DNA of 64,000 bases from Cryptomeria japonica. Lineage: Eukaryota; Streptophyta; Pinopsida; Cupressales; Cupressaceae. Made by a program: the position numbers and the translations under genes. Each line of letters starts with the position of its first letter. The first letter of the stretch is position 1. Of this stretch, positions 34,387 through 47,220 are shown piece by piece. The stretch lies in NCBI RefSeq assembly GCF_030272615.1, contig NC_081406.1, forward strand, positions 243,777,218 through 243,841,217. Reading direction: 5' to 3'. Below the pieces are notes generated by a model. It ran no database searches and had not been told where the DNA came from. It saw nothing but the letters and a program-made list of their open reading frames with translations.

Positions 34387-37300
34387 TTAATATTTTTCAT
34401 GAAGATACTCCTCCTCCTCTGACTTCAATGCCATTAAAAATTCTGAAAATAATGTCAAAGAATAAGAACTGTACAATGAATATACCCAAAAATGTCTTAC
34501 CGGAGCTTGACCAACTTTAAAATTTTTGGGTAAGCCTTCTACAATTACTCCACATAAGTATCCCAACCGGTTTTGAATGTGTCGCAAATAGATACAAGTC
34601 CACTCAATAAATGTGTAAAAGACTCATTCTCATTTACCTCTATCGGTGTGGGCTTTCCCACCATATCCATGCATTCTTTCTTGTGTAGACAAAGTGAATC
34701 CAATCATGGACTCGCCAAGCCTCTCAGACTTCTAGCTCTTCTAATTATTTTGTCTCTTTCCTTCTCAAGAGCAGAAATTTGGCTCTCCAAAATACAAAAA
34801 TTGACCATCAATTGATGTAGTCAATGAAATCAATCTGTCAAAAGAGTTCTAGCTATACTTGCAATTTTCTCCTCAATCTCGTTTATCTTTGTATCCACAT
34901 TAGCTGTAAGTATTTCAGTGTTACAACATACCCTATATATATTTGTACATTGTTTCAAAGAGTTTTCTATTAGGATTAGCTTCTCCATAATCTTTTTCTT
35001 CTCAGTTTCAATTACCTGATCAAAAGCAACTCTCTTAGCTTGAGTAAATATTTCTAGTGCTTGTCAGTTTGAGATTTGTTGTAAGGATTGAAAGTCCTTT
35101 GAGATATGCTTAGTGATTACTTTAAGCTTACCAAATGGGCTCGCTTCATTTTCAATTTTACACTCCGGGACTAGTCTGTGTAGAACAATGATTGATTGAT
35201 TTATAATCCCTTTATCTATGGATCCCTCCTTCATTAGTTTTTATGTTGCCATCATCATCAATTCAGTGCGACTCATCTCTATGATGTTTTTCTTTTCTAC
35301 ATGAGAAGTTTCAATTGAGAATAATGATGGACCAACAACTGGTTACCTGCCAGAGTCCGTTGACTTCTCCTCTAAAGATTTATCCTTTCTAACTTTCTCA
35401 CTTACATCGGTGGCTTCGCCACTTGGTGCAGTTTGTGTAACTATTGGTTCCTCTATAGGAACAGTAACCTCAACCTGTACATTTGTTTCTAGAAGAAAAT
35501 TATCCTCAATATTAGTATCGTGTACAATATTAGCTTGTTCATTCTCTGTATTAACTGATATCTCAATATTTGTCTATACATTTGTATTTACCGGGGGCTC
35601 AATTTCCACTATCTTAATATTTTTCAAAACTAAGGCTGAAGTACCCATAATCGCCTTTCCTTTTCCTTCAACTAGGGTATCTATAGTGTCTATCTTGGTT
35701 TCCAATGAAGTAAATAATCCTCTATTTTCTCCAAGAAATTTAACCCATGCTTTTCAAGTCTCCTTTTTTATTTCATTTGCTCTTCCTAACATCAGACTAG
35801 TTATCCTATGTTTTCTATTGGAAAAAATTTTGTCTGCCACCTCAAGTGTCTTTTCCATTTCATCTGGAGCTATAGTAACACGGATAGATAATAGCTCTTG
35901 AATTTAAATGTGTTTATCCTCTTGCATAGCTAACAGTTTTCTAGCATCTAACATGTTATACAACTCAGTCGGTATTTGAGTTTCTATTTCTATTAAGGCT
36001 TTCTTATAAATATCCAAGTATAATAGGACTGCTTCATCTACCTCTCTTTGTTCATCTTCCTCTAAGTGTTCATAATAAAATTGAACATTCTTCAACATGC
36101 CATCTTTAGTGATTTTAGCTACTAATTCTGCACAAGTTTTAGGTGGTATGATAGTCACATTACCAGTTTCAATTGCTAAGTCAATGTCACTCTTCTTCTT
36201 CTTCCTCTTGGTAGTACCAGATGCAGTTGTAGGTATAGGTTTAGGTGCTTGCTTCTATGCCTGTAGTTTGATTGTAACCTTTCTTACCAGTTGCTTCTTA
36301 GCTTCTACCTTTGTTTCCTCTGGTTTCTTCCTAACAACCCTCTTAAATGCTAACAGTGTGTCATCCTCTGATTCTGATTCTACAATAACAAGCTCAATAT
36401 GAACTTTTGGATCCTTCCTCTTTCTACCTTTCTCCAGGATAACATCAATTAATGCTTGAATGTCCTTTGAGACCTTCTCCACAAATTTGCTCACTTTCCC
36501 TTCCCGCTTCTCTCTTTTCTTCCAGTTCAACTCTGTTTCAACCTCTTGAGTTTTATGTTGTGCAGTACCATAGGGATTCTCTACCTCATCAATTGGTGCA
36601 TCAATCAACATTTTTGCATAGGCATCAAGAATCTGTGCATCCACCTCATATCCCATTTCTTCAATCCAGATCCTTCGGGACTTAACTACTTCCATGAGTG
36701 TCTCATCCTTCTTTACCATAAAACATATGTCGGTAGAATATTTTTCTACAATATGCTTAGGTACCCTTACCCTAGACCTCATAGATTTTTGAAATGTCTT
36801 AAAATACCCCCATACCTTATCATCTCTCTAACTTCCTAATACAACAATTGACTGTTTCAATTGTTTTCCTATCGGGATGTCAAAAGCCCATTGCCTCTTA
36901 CTAGAACCGGGTGTATCATTTAGGAAATTTAACATTAGCCAAACTAACAAGTTGCCATACCAGAATGTACCCTTCTTTTCACCCTTAATCTTCCTTAGAT
37001 TTATTAATAACTCATCAAGCATCCAACCACATAGATCTAATTTTACATTTTCTCTCATCATTTTGTATGCAGCCAAAATGCATGAACTGGAAACAAAATT
37101 CAGTCAGTTTGACTGAGTTACCTTATACCCGATGATCATGCTACCAAATTTGATGTCATTATCGGTGATAGTGCTCACTTTCATGGATCTTTTGTCAGAT
37201 ATCATGCTGGTGATCTTCCTCATGAAATTATTTGAAACCTTCTTGTTTGGATGTTGCCCAACCGATGGCAAACTAGTGATTTCCCGAATGTCTTCCCTAG

Positions 37301-37702
37301 TGATTTTAAAGGGTTTGTTTAGCCATATAAATTCCCCATGTACTCTTCTCAAGATATATTTGATTATCTCATCCTCAAACTCCAAAATATCCAAAATGTC
37401 TGTAAACCCTAGGTATTCAATATGTTTTATGTCGGTTTGATCTTTCCAAATTCTCCCATCAGTTCACTCATATACATACCCTTAATTTCTGAAGTTCCCA
37501 AGTCCTCGATATGATAGTGAATATATACCCTAACATCTTCTACATACACAACTCCCTCTGGAACATGAGAAAATGCTCCAACCAAATCTTCCAAGGTAGC
37601 CACATGTAGATACCACTTGAAAATTGTCTTGGGGTGGTCCTTGACCTCTACTATAGTCGGGTTTGCAACAAAAACATGAATAGATGATGATCTCGCTTCC
37701 AT
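34387..37702 (-). pseudogene. Large non-pol protein of the LARD-like element, broken
   Basis: From ATG at 37,702 (MEARSSSIHVFVANPTIVE) a coding trace of about 1,105 codons runs to 34,387 with several in-frame stops and frame changes. Segments in order are FIWLNKPFKITREDIREITS, LDLCGWMLDELLINLRKIKG, MRSRVRVPKHIVEKYSTDI, a Glu/Lys-rich stretch, the basic KRVVRKKPEETKVEAKKQLV, then QFYYEHLEEDEQREVDEAVL, RKHRITSLMLGRANEIKKE, KIDTIDTLVEGKGKAIMG and, at the end, FLMALKSEEEEYLHEKY. The frame is the same from 37,394 to 35,904 except for stops. I recognise no enzyme motif; N-terminal helices followed by charged and coiled-coil regions are what can be seen. Similar in size and layout to the protein at 18,346-21,626. 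The function is unknown. Confidence 0.65.
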
Positions 37703-37818
37703 GTTTAAAGATAAATACCTTTTGATCTCTCTCGGTGAAAACTTCCAACAAATTCTTCCAGACGCTGGTGAAATCGCTCAAGAAGAAATCTGATTGCTTT
37801 GAATTTCCTTTGATCACA

Positions 37819-37894
37819 CTTAGTCGCTCTGAATCGCTCTGAAATCACTCTGAATGCAGGGTGATTAAAAATGAAGTGTATTCGACCTTTTATA
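37819..37894 (-). promoter_or_regulatory. Internal TATA box and short repeats before the large protein
   Basis: On the minus strand TATAAAAGG lies at 37,894-37,886, about 185 bases before the ATG at 37,702. Three copies of a TCAGAG(C/T)GA-type word lie between (37,819-37,858). This would allow separate transcription of the large protein inside the element. Function is inferred from position. Confidence 0.5.
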
Positions 37895-38176
37895 CTTCGA
37901 GAAAAACCCTAATCTTCCATTGACATAAATGACTGTCGATGAAAGATATCGGATCTCCCTCAGAACATATCCGTGCCAGATAATCCTCTCCAATATCTGG
38001 AACATCTTCCAGAACCTCTTCCTGGGGCATATACAACATCTTCACGAATTTTTCCTACCCCTAAGGCATCTGCCTTAGTTACCGAATGAGCTCCCTGCCG
38101 GTGCAGGAGAAACCTCTTCTGCTGGATAAGTAACTAGGACATTCCCATCTGATGATTGTTCTTTAGTCTTCCTAAC

Positions 38177-39265
38177 TCATCTCTGAGTATGATCTTGTTG
38201 GATTTCACTAACCTTCTCTTTTCCTTTCTCATTTGATCCTCCATTACTAACTGGTGGATTTATGCTTCTACAGAACTTAGCAATATGTCCAACCTCATTA
38301 CATGCATAACATGTAACATTGTTCCTTTGAATTACTTTTCTAAAGCTAGTGAAATTGCTTGACCTGCACTGATTAGCCATATGTCCAAATTTCCCACATG
38401 CATAGTATTTAACATTCATTTTGCAATATTTTGTCTTATGACCAAACTTATTTCATTTAGAACATTTTATTGAGAGCAGAATCAGGGTTCTGATTTGCTC
38501 TGTTTCTACATTGCCTAGCCATGTGACCAAATCTATTGCAAACAAAACATCTTCCATTGAATTTATAATCATTAAATTGTCTTACCAGTGCCTTATGGTT
38601 TTGATCTTCATTAGCAGTACCCAAACTTTGTCCTTTCTCAAATCCAAGTCCACTGGAATCTCCGATCTTTCTTTGTCTCTTCATTAACTCATCAAGTTGT
38701 GCTAAGATGATCTTGAATTTTTGTTTATACTCACTTGTGGTAGTTAAATATTATCTTAGTATTATCATTTGTCTCTCAAGCTCTTTTTCATTACTTTGGG
38801 ATTGTACCAAATCAGTTCTCAACATATCATTTTCATGAACCAACCTACCACATTCTTCAAATTTGTTCTTTAGGGATACATCAAGATTTTCTTCCTTCTT
38901 CTTTTTGTCCTCAATCTCCTTAGACATCCTCCTAGTTATAACTTGCATTTTATTTTTCATAACCATGTTTTCCTAACTCAATTTATGACATTGTTCCTTA
39001 AGTGCATCTTTCTCTTCATCATCCTGACTTTGCAAAAGTTCCTTCCTCCTAGCTTGAATACATGATAGCCTCTCTTGTGGGACAAGAATGAATTCCTTAG
39101 CAGAATTCAATTCATCTTGTAGCTTTAAGTTCTTCAACCTTTCAGTATCATAATCTTCAAGTGCCATCTCAAGTTCCTTCTCCAAAGCCATATCCATGGA
39201 TTCCGGTTTTAGGATCTTCCTCAAGCTATTAAACTTCCTCCGAGGTACAAGGCTTTGATACCAAT
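38177..39265 (-). pseudogene. Coiled-coil / zinc-knuckle gag-like protein, broken
   Basis: The first coding block after the primer site. It begins with about 170 residues of coiled coil (MALEKELEMALEDYDTERLK; SLKNKFEECGRLVHENDML), continues past single stops in the same frame, and reaches a zinc knuckle CFVCNRFGHMARQC (CX2CX4HX4C). After a frame change there are two more: YYACGKFGHMANQC, whose first Cys has become Tyr, and an intact CYACNEVGHIAKFC. CCHC knuckles are nucleic-acid-binding parts of LTR-element Gag. No capsid domain is recognisable; the coiled coil occupies its usual place. Stops near 38,970, 38,750 and 38,457 mark decay. Confidence 0.7.
39251..39263 (-). other. Primer-binding site of the 33-40 kb element
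   Basis: On the minus strand TGGTATCAAAGCC, one mismatch from the tRNA-Met site, two bases inside the 5' LTR. Confidence 0.85.
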
Positions 39266-40149
39266 TGTTGGAAACCAATAACATCGAGAGGGGGGGTGAA
39301 TCAGTGTTATACTAGAAGAGTAAATTTAAGCCTTATTAACACATTTATACACCAACTGGTATACCGATACATACATAATTGAAAGAAGTAAAGCAACCAA
39401 TAAGCCAAACACATAAATAAGAATCATAACACAGATTTATACGTGGAAAAACTCAAAGAGGAAAAACCATGGTGGGATTTGTGACCCACAATATCAATCC
39501 ACTATCCATATGAAGATATATTACAAAATATGAGGAACCTGCACTTGCAAGAAGGCTTACAGCCTAGAGCACACTACTCAATCACAATAGGAGCCTCACT
39601 GACTACATAAAATTATAGACTACAATCCGAAGAAGTGAGAACTGCTAGGATAGCATCTTCTATGCCAGAATATAGTTCTGGTTTAAGCTCTATCTATTCC
39701 AGTCTGAATCCCTAAACCCTTTACCAGAATAACCCTTACGATAATTTTCTCACATACATAATCTCTCACATCATATTACATTTGCATATCCATAATCTAA
39801 TAATATCTCTCTCATGTATCTCTATCAAAAATGATCTACCAAACTGTCATATATACCCTATACAAATTTTATGCCTTATGTCGGCTTACAAAAATATATA
39901 CAATATCAAATTACATGTCGTTCAGATAGCATAAATATATAGACATTAAAATCAATTGTCGATGCTAGATCCATGTCGGCCTGCGTTGTTGGTGACCAAA
40001 GAAATCCTTATGTCCTACCAGTGCCGGTGTAGAATCATGAAGTACCTGTCGGTACACCATAGAACCAAAACATGAAGCCAGAACACAAAATCATGTTGCC
40101 ATCAATGACAACATAGTGAAACCAACCAATAGAGTGTCAATTGCCAACA
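39266..40149 (-). repeat. Right LTR (5' LTR) of the 33-40 kb element
   Basis: 884 bp, TGTTGG to CCAACA. Hairpin stem ATAACA/TGTTAT at 39,278-39,283 with 39,305-39,310, 12 bases from the LTR edge. Confidence 0.92.
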
Positions 40150-40603
40150 CCTTTGATTATAGCCTTGTGAGTCTCTTGTGTCAGTAGTCTTGTGAGCCTC
40201 GTGTGAGTCATTTGTATCATCTTGTATTTACTTCTATCCATTGGGTCTGGCTGATACCTCCTAGCATGGGGGGTGGACCTGATGGTACCACATGGTTGGG
40301 TGGAGTGTTATTCGCACCCATTTGGTTTTGGTTCTTTCTGCATCATGTTTGAGAAGGCTCGTGAGAAGATTGAAGACTTTAATTGTGTACCAATTTTATG
40401 TAATCATTCAACCTTGAGACCCTTGGAGATAGATCATTATGGATCCATTGTATTGTATTTGATGATCTTATGTATATTCTCAAAGCAATGTAATATTTAG
40501 CTTGTACTTGTAAATTAATGATGTTGTATTTTTAATTGTGGTTCCTTGTTTTGATTTTTTGGATGATGTTCCTCTTTGGGTAACATCATTGTGGGGCCTT
40601 GAG

Positions 40604-41297
40604 GAATTAGATAGTTGCCTTTGTATATCTTAATTTATCTTGTTGAATGTATCTCTTTGCATGGTTATGTATTTCTTGTTAGATATTATATGTTCATTTT
40701 ATCTTTATCTTGTATCATTATGTTACTTTTGCATTTGTATATTTTAATATATTGTTTAAAAAAAAAAAATTGCATTTATGTTGTTTATTTAGTTCAAGTC
40801 CTCTGGACCTCATAGCAGGAAGTTACATATTTTTTCAAAGTCTCATTTGACTATGCTTGCCTGGGCACCGTTGGTTGATCTAGTGGGATTGTCACATGGT
40901 GATGCACCCTTTTCCAAATCTTTTCATATCCTCAAATTTATTCTAGCTGGGAGTAATCTGCAGAGACCCAAAATAGATGGCAGAAATAGATGCATGAATA
41001 CTTTATCTTCTTCCTTTCTATTCTCTTAGCTTACCATATGTCAATAGATAATCTTATTGGTTTCAATAAAAATATCTTCTACAATATGCAAAAAACTATA
41101 TGGCCGATGAGTCAATCAATGATAGTGGTGGCATGAAGGTGTAGATAGTATGAACCCAATCTATATGTGTGTACATATGGTTTTCTAGACTTTGTTAAGA
41201 TGCATTCCACTTCATTGCTTATCATTCTCCATTATCATACCATTGTAATAGTTCATAATATTCTTCATTGTAAAAATTGTGATAGTTATTTCATTTG
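40604..41297. other. Spacer without a recognisable gene
   Basis: A frame at 40,847-41,029 (plus) resembles no known family. The sequence lies between the end of copy B and the target duplication of copy C. Confidence 0.4.
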
Positions 41298-41302
41298 TAT
41301 TC

Positions 41303-44300
41303 TGTAATGCCCCACCAGGAACCCTGAAGGAAAAATCACATCAAGGGTGAAATAATTTTTTTTTAAAGTATAAACATAATAAGTTCATTAAACACAACAT
41401 GCATGATAACAAAAGCAAAAGACTTACACCATAATTCCTTAAGGGTTACCAACGAAGAATAAAACCAAAAGATAAATTCTACGATTAAGGTTAATCCAAT
41501 AATCATTCATTAACTCAATGATCACAAGAAGCCATATGCAATAACAGATTACACCATTGAAAGGTTGAAAGGATACAACAAGTTTCTCTTCAATAAGCAT
41601 TTACACATATCATAAAGAAAACTGATAAATAACATCCCAAACTTAGGACTACATTTCTCTTCCAATACATGGCTTCTCAATATACATATAAAGTTACAAC
41701 TTAACCAAATACAAGGTTACATAAGATCATGATACAATGACCACATAGGTCTCCAAATAACAATAATCTCCAAACATAGAATGAAACATGAGCCACAAAA
41801 CCACAGGAACACCTGTGAAGCCAATCCTTGCATGAAGGAACGAATAAGAACATCTGATAGGAAGTGGCACTACCACCCGACCATGTAATTCCCAAAATGG
41901 AATCACCCCACCATGCTAGGAGATAGCAGAGGACCCTCAAGCAAGCATAGGTATGACATGATCGATAGAACAATATGACTCCATGACAACACAATATGAA
42001 TCCATAATATCCAGGTGACTCAACATCACAAATACACAAGTGAACCTAAAGAGAGAGATTCATTGCATAGCTTATGATGGTTACCATGGTCAGCCTCCAT
42101 TGGTCCCAGCCCGCATCCTGGGTTACCCTGGTAACCTTTCCCAAACCTTTAGCTCCAACTAAGTCTCATGCAAACCCTACCAACATTTTGTGAAGACAAG
42201 GTGGTCAGTTTTCCATTCTAGGCCTTCTCACTACATTATGAGCCCTATACAAGTACTCACCTATACGTGAGGTACAATATCTTATTAAATGTTATGAACT
42301 ACCCACCTAATCAATTAATTCGATTATCAGTTTATTATCCGAATTTCAATGGGTTGTCCTGCCAACCACTTTGGGTGTGACCCCCACTTGAAAGCCACTC
42401 TCTCAAAGGACACTAAACAAACATGGTCACTCCACAAGAACCCTATGGTGAAGCAAACAGCCATAACACCACTATCCAAAAATAAGTGGTCAAAACAAGG
42501 ACATACTGACTCTTGGTTAACCATAAGGAAAGACACTACATGGTTAAGACAATGAAGTCATCATATATCACTTGGTCAAAGGTACCAAATACGCCACCAT
42601 AGGATGACTGAACCACAAACCAGAAATAACACAATATAACTCTTGTAAAGAAAGCTAATATCACTAAGTCCACACTCAGACAATCTTTGAGAAATTCAAC
42701 ATCATAAGCACTTGCAACATCTTTGATTGAAAATTAAATAAACACTTCTTTACGACATTCACATCTATTCAATTTCTAAAACAATATTCCATCAAGAATG
42801 AAATCCATATTAAACATTCAACCAAATTAAACATGAATTCCTAACAGGCATTTAATTCATCTCCAGAATATATCCAAATTAACCAATTTGAATTACTAAT
42901 TCATGCCTTGATTTCAATAAATAAATTTATTAAACCACATAATAATAATCATTAGGATATTACCATTTATATTTAACATAAAACCAGCTATAAATATATT
43001 CCATTTTATGCAAATTAAGTTCATATCACACAAATAGTTGTACCGCGAAGGGTAAAAGGTCACGCGGGGGCCAGGGCCAACCCGCAGTAGTGCTCCTACC
43101 GAGGCAACAGGCACTACCTGTCGATAGTACTACTGTCGACCAGTAGTACTGCTACCACCGATAGTAGATGCTACCGACTAGTAGCACTGCTACCAACCTG
43201 TAGCAGTCCTACCGACTGGTAGTGCTGCTACCGCCAGTAGCAGCCGCTACCGACCGGTAGTACTACTACCAACCGGTAGCATTCCTACCAATTGGTAGTA
43301 CTGTCGATCGGTAGTACTGCTACCTACGGATAGCAGACACTACCGACCCGCATGGTGGGACTAGCTCGCCACGGGTAAGGTAAAGTCTACGCATAAAATA
43401 ATTACATGCTTCCAAAGCATTACAAATCAAAATGGCACCAAACCGTTTAAACATGAAAACAGTTCATTCCCTTATCATTTCACAAGCACACACACACACA
43501 GTGCCAAGATCTAAATTCAAAATTCAAAGGGATATTTACCAATAAGGTAAATGGTGAAATAAAATCACACAAGAATCCAATAGATAATGATTTAGGCAAC
43601 AATAGAATAATTCAACAGGTAGGAGAAGGATTATAATCAAATTTCCTTTCTTCCATACACAGGAAGAATTCCTTGCATCAAGCAAAAAAATATTAACCAA
43701 GTTTTGCCAACATAAACCCCAAATCGTGGGCAATTAGATACTAGGAAGCAAACAACAAACCAAATCTAATTCATTCTATTCCAAATAGAAGAGCTAATTC
43801 AAGAAGTTGATTTTCAAAAACATTTCTTTCCTATAACCAAACATATGATATAAGCTTCACAAAATCAACAATAACAGGCATTTGTTCTTCCATTCCAATC
43901 ATTCCACAAGAATTTACAAGGAGATTTGCATTTTTTCAACACACGAGAAGGAACTGAAAAATTCAAAATTAAATTTAAAACAAGAAGAGATTATCCAACC
44001 TTGAGAAAACTAGCAAGTGAAATGATGGAGAATCCCAATCCTTGCAAACCAAATCGAATTCCAGCTCCTCCTTCAGAATGGTTTTCCAAATTTCTCTTCC
44101 AAATTTTCTGCATGTCATTCTTGTGAATTTCCAGAAATATATGGGGAAAATCATTTCAACCTAAACTTTCTAGGTTAAAAGTTTTCTCCACCAATCAGCT
44201 TAAATTATTTAAAAAGTAAAAAGCAATCAGATTTACTCATTTCCAAAAATAATTCTTTTCCAAAAACCAAAATACAAAAGTCAAATGGAAAGGTAAAAAG

Positions 44301-45194
44301 GAAAAGCTTTTATTAAATTTCTATTTCCAAAATACTTTCTTTCAACATAAGCATTTAACATTTAAATGGCTAGGCAATTATTTATTTCCTTTCACAAAAT
44401 ATATTAATGCAACTTTACACAATGAAATAAGCCATTTAACCATTTAATCTAGCAAATCATTAATTTAATTAAATAAAAAATCTCAGAGCATAATAATTAA
44501 CTAATTACGCCAACATAAGATAGCATCATCCATTCAATTAAATAACCATTCAGATGAATGAAAGCACGCAAAATGAAGAATGATCAAATGATGACTCACA
44601 AATGACTAAACCAAAGCACTATGACTCGCATACCAACCAGACGGGAAAGCCAACCCATTGACAACACTCACACGAGTGTAACTTCGGGTCACGTTAGGGT
44701 CCAATAACTATCTCCTCCACTCCCATTGGACATATAAGGCATGCTCAGACCTGTGAAACTAGGTGGAATTGATACCCCGTACCTACCCGATACTTGCACC
44801 TGCAATGTCCTGCACCAAAGAACCACACGTACATATAGACAAATATATATATATATATATAGACATGACACACACACCAATGAAGGAGAATCATAATGTT
44901 CCTTGTCTCACCAGAGTGAGTGAAGGAAAATCATCTCCTCGCATCCCATACACATGAAAACATGCGACACATAAATAACGCATCGCACATATAAGATAAG
45001 AGTCGGAGTCTATGATAATGATCCATAAAAATAACATTAATCATAAGCACTGATATACTGCATAAAATCATACACCACAGATCCAGATATAGCATGAAAT
45101 AACATCACATAAAATTTGAATCAATATACAATAATGTTCCACTTAAATTAATCAAAAACATACAAAAAGAGTTTGATCAAGGAGGGGTACTACA
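41303..45194 (-). mobile_element. Giant solo LTR, 3.9 kb, copy C
   Basis: Starts TGTAATGCCCC, ends GGGTACTACA, and is flanked by the perfect 5-bp duplication TATTC (41,298-41,302 and 45,195-45,199). Blocks match copy A (CCTGGTAACC / CACTTTGGGTGTGACCCCCA region at 42,100-42,400) and copy D. No primer site, polypurine tract or coding region lies within, so this is a solo LTR left by recombination between two LTRs. It holds a hairpin minisatellite (43,118-43,355). The length is unusual for any LTR. Confidence 0.85.
43118..43355. repeat. CTACC-N4-GGTAG hairpin minisatellite in copy C
   Basis: Successive units are short inverted repeats with a near-constant stem (CTACC with GGTAG) and changing four-base centres such as GACC, AACC, AATT, GACT and GATC, joined by spacers rich in AGTACTGC. 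Confidence 0.85.
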
Positions 45195-46496
45195 TATTCT
45201 CCTAAATGCTACCTTATCTTTATCAATTTAGGTAAAATTGTTGGCAATTGACACTCATTCAGTGGCTTCAAGTGACTTCTAGTGGTTAATTATTTATTTA
45301 GGGTTGTCATTGATGACAACTCTTCATGGTGATTCGATCTGGTGATCATGATTCATTGTATCCAGTAGTTGGTGTTAACCGGTAGATAGATAACCAGTGA
45401 AATAGGGCAGAACAGGGTATTTTGGTAACGTGCTAGTCTGGAATGATTTCCGATGGTTGTAGTATTTTTGGTGATTTTTTTTGTGATCTCAGTGTTTGGA
45501 AAGACCTTTGGGAACCATGTGGTTATAATGTTTTGGTTCAGTGCTATGGGTTATTTGAGATTGATGTCGACTTGGTCTACACATTACATCTCTTGAAGCC
45601 AACATGAAGAAGATTGTTTTTGTGGCAAGATCGAATATATAAGAATGATTTGGCAGTTGATTTTCATGATGATATATGTGTGATGATCAGTTTTGGTGTG
45701 ATTGAGCGCAGTTCCACACGCGCATTTTGGTTTCATATCAACCGGTAGCTGATTGAGACCGGAACAAAGTAATCAACAGAGAAAAGACACTTAGTGTTTC
45801 AGAGCCTAACCAGAACTCATCTTTGCATAGTCAAATGATTTCTACGAGTTCATTTCATTGTACATTCCTATTGTAATCAAATTGTAAGTTAGTGAGACTT
45901 CCTTGAGGGTTGTAGCCCTTCGAACAATTGTAATTGAGCAGTGAGCTCTAGGCAGTGAGCCTGAATGCAAGTGCTTTCCCCATCTATGTAACATTTATGT
46001 ACTCCTACCCATAGTATATGAATATTGTGGGTTCTAGCCCCACCGTGGTTTTCTCCTTTCCAGTCTTCCACGTAAAAATTCTAGTGTTGTGGATTTGTGC
46101 ATTTTTTGTTGCATGTTTATGTTCTTATTGTTAGAGTAATTGGGTCTTTACTTGATTAATTAAATGACATTTGTTTAATTAATTAAGTTCCCCTTCATCT
46201 CTTTTACACTTAAGCTAACATTAGGTGCATAATAATTAATTTTTTTTAATTAATTATTATGTGCAAGCCTAGGTTTTTCCCTTTTAGGGTTTCTTGACCT
46301 ATTAGAGGTTAACTCTTTTCTTTGTATTAATTATCTCATTACACATTTTTGTGAATATTGAGCTCTCATCTTTTTGAGCATTCTTCTGTTTATTTGTTTT
46401 TTCTTTGTTGCTTCCTTTCTTCTCCTTGTAACAGGTTTATTTCAGCTTGCAGAGATCATTTGGGCTCCTGTGGTGTTGTATTTCTCAACTCTCACA

Positions 46497-46508
46497 TGGT
46501 ATTAGAGC
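46497..46508 (+). other. Primer-binding site of the 2.65 kb element
   Basis: TGGTATTAGAGC, one mismatch from the tRNA-Met site, directly after the first LTR. Confidence 0.9.
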
Positions 46509-46879
46509 TTCAGATCTGTAGCTACCTATTCTTGTTTTGAGTTTTTTGCATTGGAAGAAGATTTGGGGTTTTCCAGAAGTTTTTTTATGCACCTAGGGAT
46601 AGGCCTTTTTTTTTTAGCACTTTGGACCTAAACGGACCTCACCATGGTGCTCAGAAGGCCCAAAAACCCCTATGGTCATTTAAAACTTGACCTTTTTTGA
46701 CTCCTAAACCTCTAGGGGTATTTTTTTCTTCGAGAAATTTTTTTTTCAAAACAAATGCCTTTTTATGGCATGTAGGTCAAAATTTGATTTTTTGCCAAAA
46801 AAAAAAAAATCATTCACAAACGAAGGCCAAAGTTTGTTTTTCGTAAAAAAAATTCAAAAGTTTTTGGGGTTTGCCAGTC

Positions 46880-47220
46880 CCCACCATGCTGCTAGTATGA
46901 TCGCTGCCTAACAGTCTAGCTCTTGCCGACCCTATCAGAGTGGGCCCCGCTCACTGGCCGTCGGCCCCCTCCAATCCCCGTCGGCCCCCACCGGCCCCCG
47001 TTCCTCGCTGGTCGCCGCTACTTCGCACTATGGCCGTCTATGCTCCGCCCGCAACTACTTTTCCCTCTGGGCGCCCACCAGATACCACCGCTCAGACACC
47101 TCTACACCACCCAATGGCCATTGCACCACCCGACAACTGCTTCACCACCAGAGCGCCGCCCATGGGCCACCTCCACCCGACCCTACCACCAAACAGCCAC
47201 TGTTTCCATTCTCTCTTGCC
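46880..47220 (+). other. G/C-rich patch inside the 2.65 kb element
   Basis: A CpG- and C-rich stretch in otherwise AT-rich DNA. Two overlapping plus-strand frames (46,923-47,225 and 46,940-47,404) give Pro/His-rich sequence without a recognised domain. It may be a captured fragment or a structural RNA region. Confidence 0.4.

Larger units (their letters stand above)
33284..40149 (-). mobile_element. Complete LTR element without pol genes (LARD-like)
   Basis: 6,866 bp flanked by the 5-bp target duplication CCTTT (33,279-33,283 and 40,150-40,154). LTRs are 33,284-34,225 and 39,266-40,149, starting TGTTGG and ending CCAACA (CCAATA in the left). A polypurine tract and tRNA-Met primer site are in place. 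The interior encodes a coiled-coil/zinc-knuckle protein and a second protein of about 1,105 codons, but no protease, integrase, reverse transcriptase or RNase H. LTR divergence is visibly greater than in the copia element and includes a gap of about 45 bases, so it is older. Enzymes would have to be supplied by another element. Confidence 0.9.
31700..40603 (+). mobile_element. Giant LTR copy B (inverted), interrupted by a nested element
   Basis: Reverse-complement matches to copy A run from a CCATGGTGG-type minisatellite (31,720-31,860) through GGGGGTCGGGACCCAAAGTGG and TTGTCCTTTCAAAAGGTTGG to the CTTGTGAGCCTC repeats and the TGTGGGGCCTT end near 40,600. Bases 33,284-40,154 are an insertion. 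The left boundary is obscured by the microsatellite and the right end is approximate. No coding region belongs to the LTR itself. Confidence 0.6.

Noticed and set aside
35410..35901. Plus-strand frame of 163 codons
   Set aside because: It is the shadow of the minus-strand large protein, which reads sensibly here (RKHRITSLMLGRANEIKKE).
43118..43355. CRISPR-like array (constant stem, variable centre)
   Set aside because: Centres are only four bases, spacers are repeats too, the setting is a plant LTR, and no cas genes exist here.
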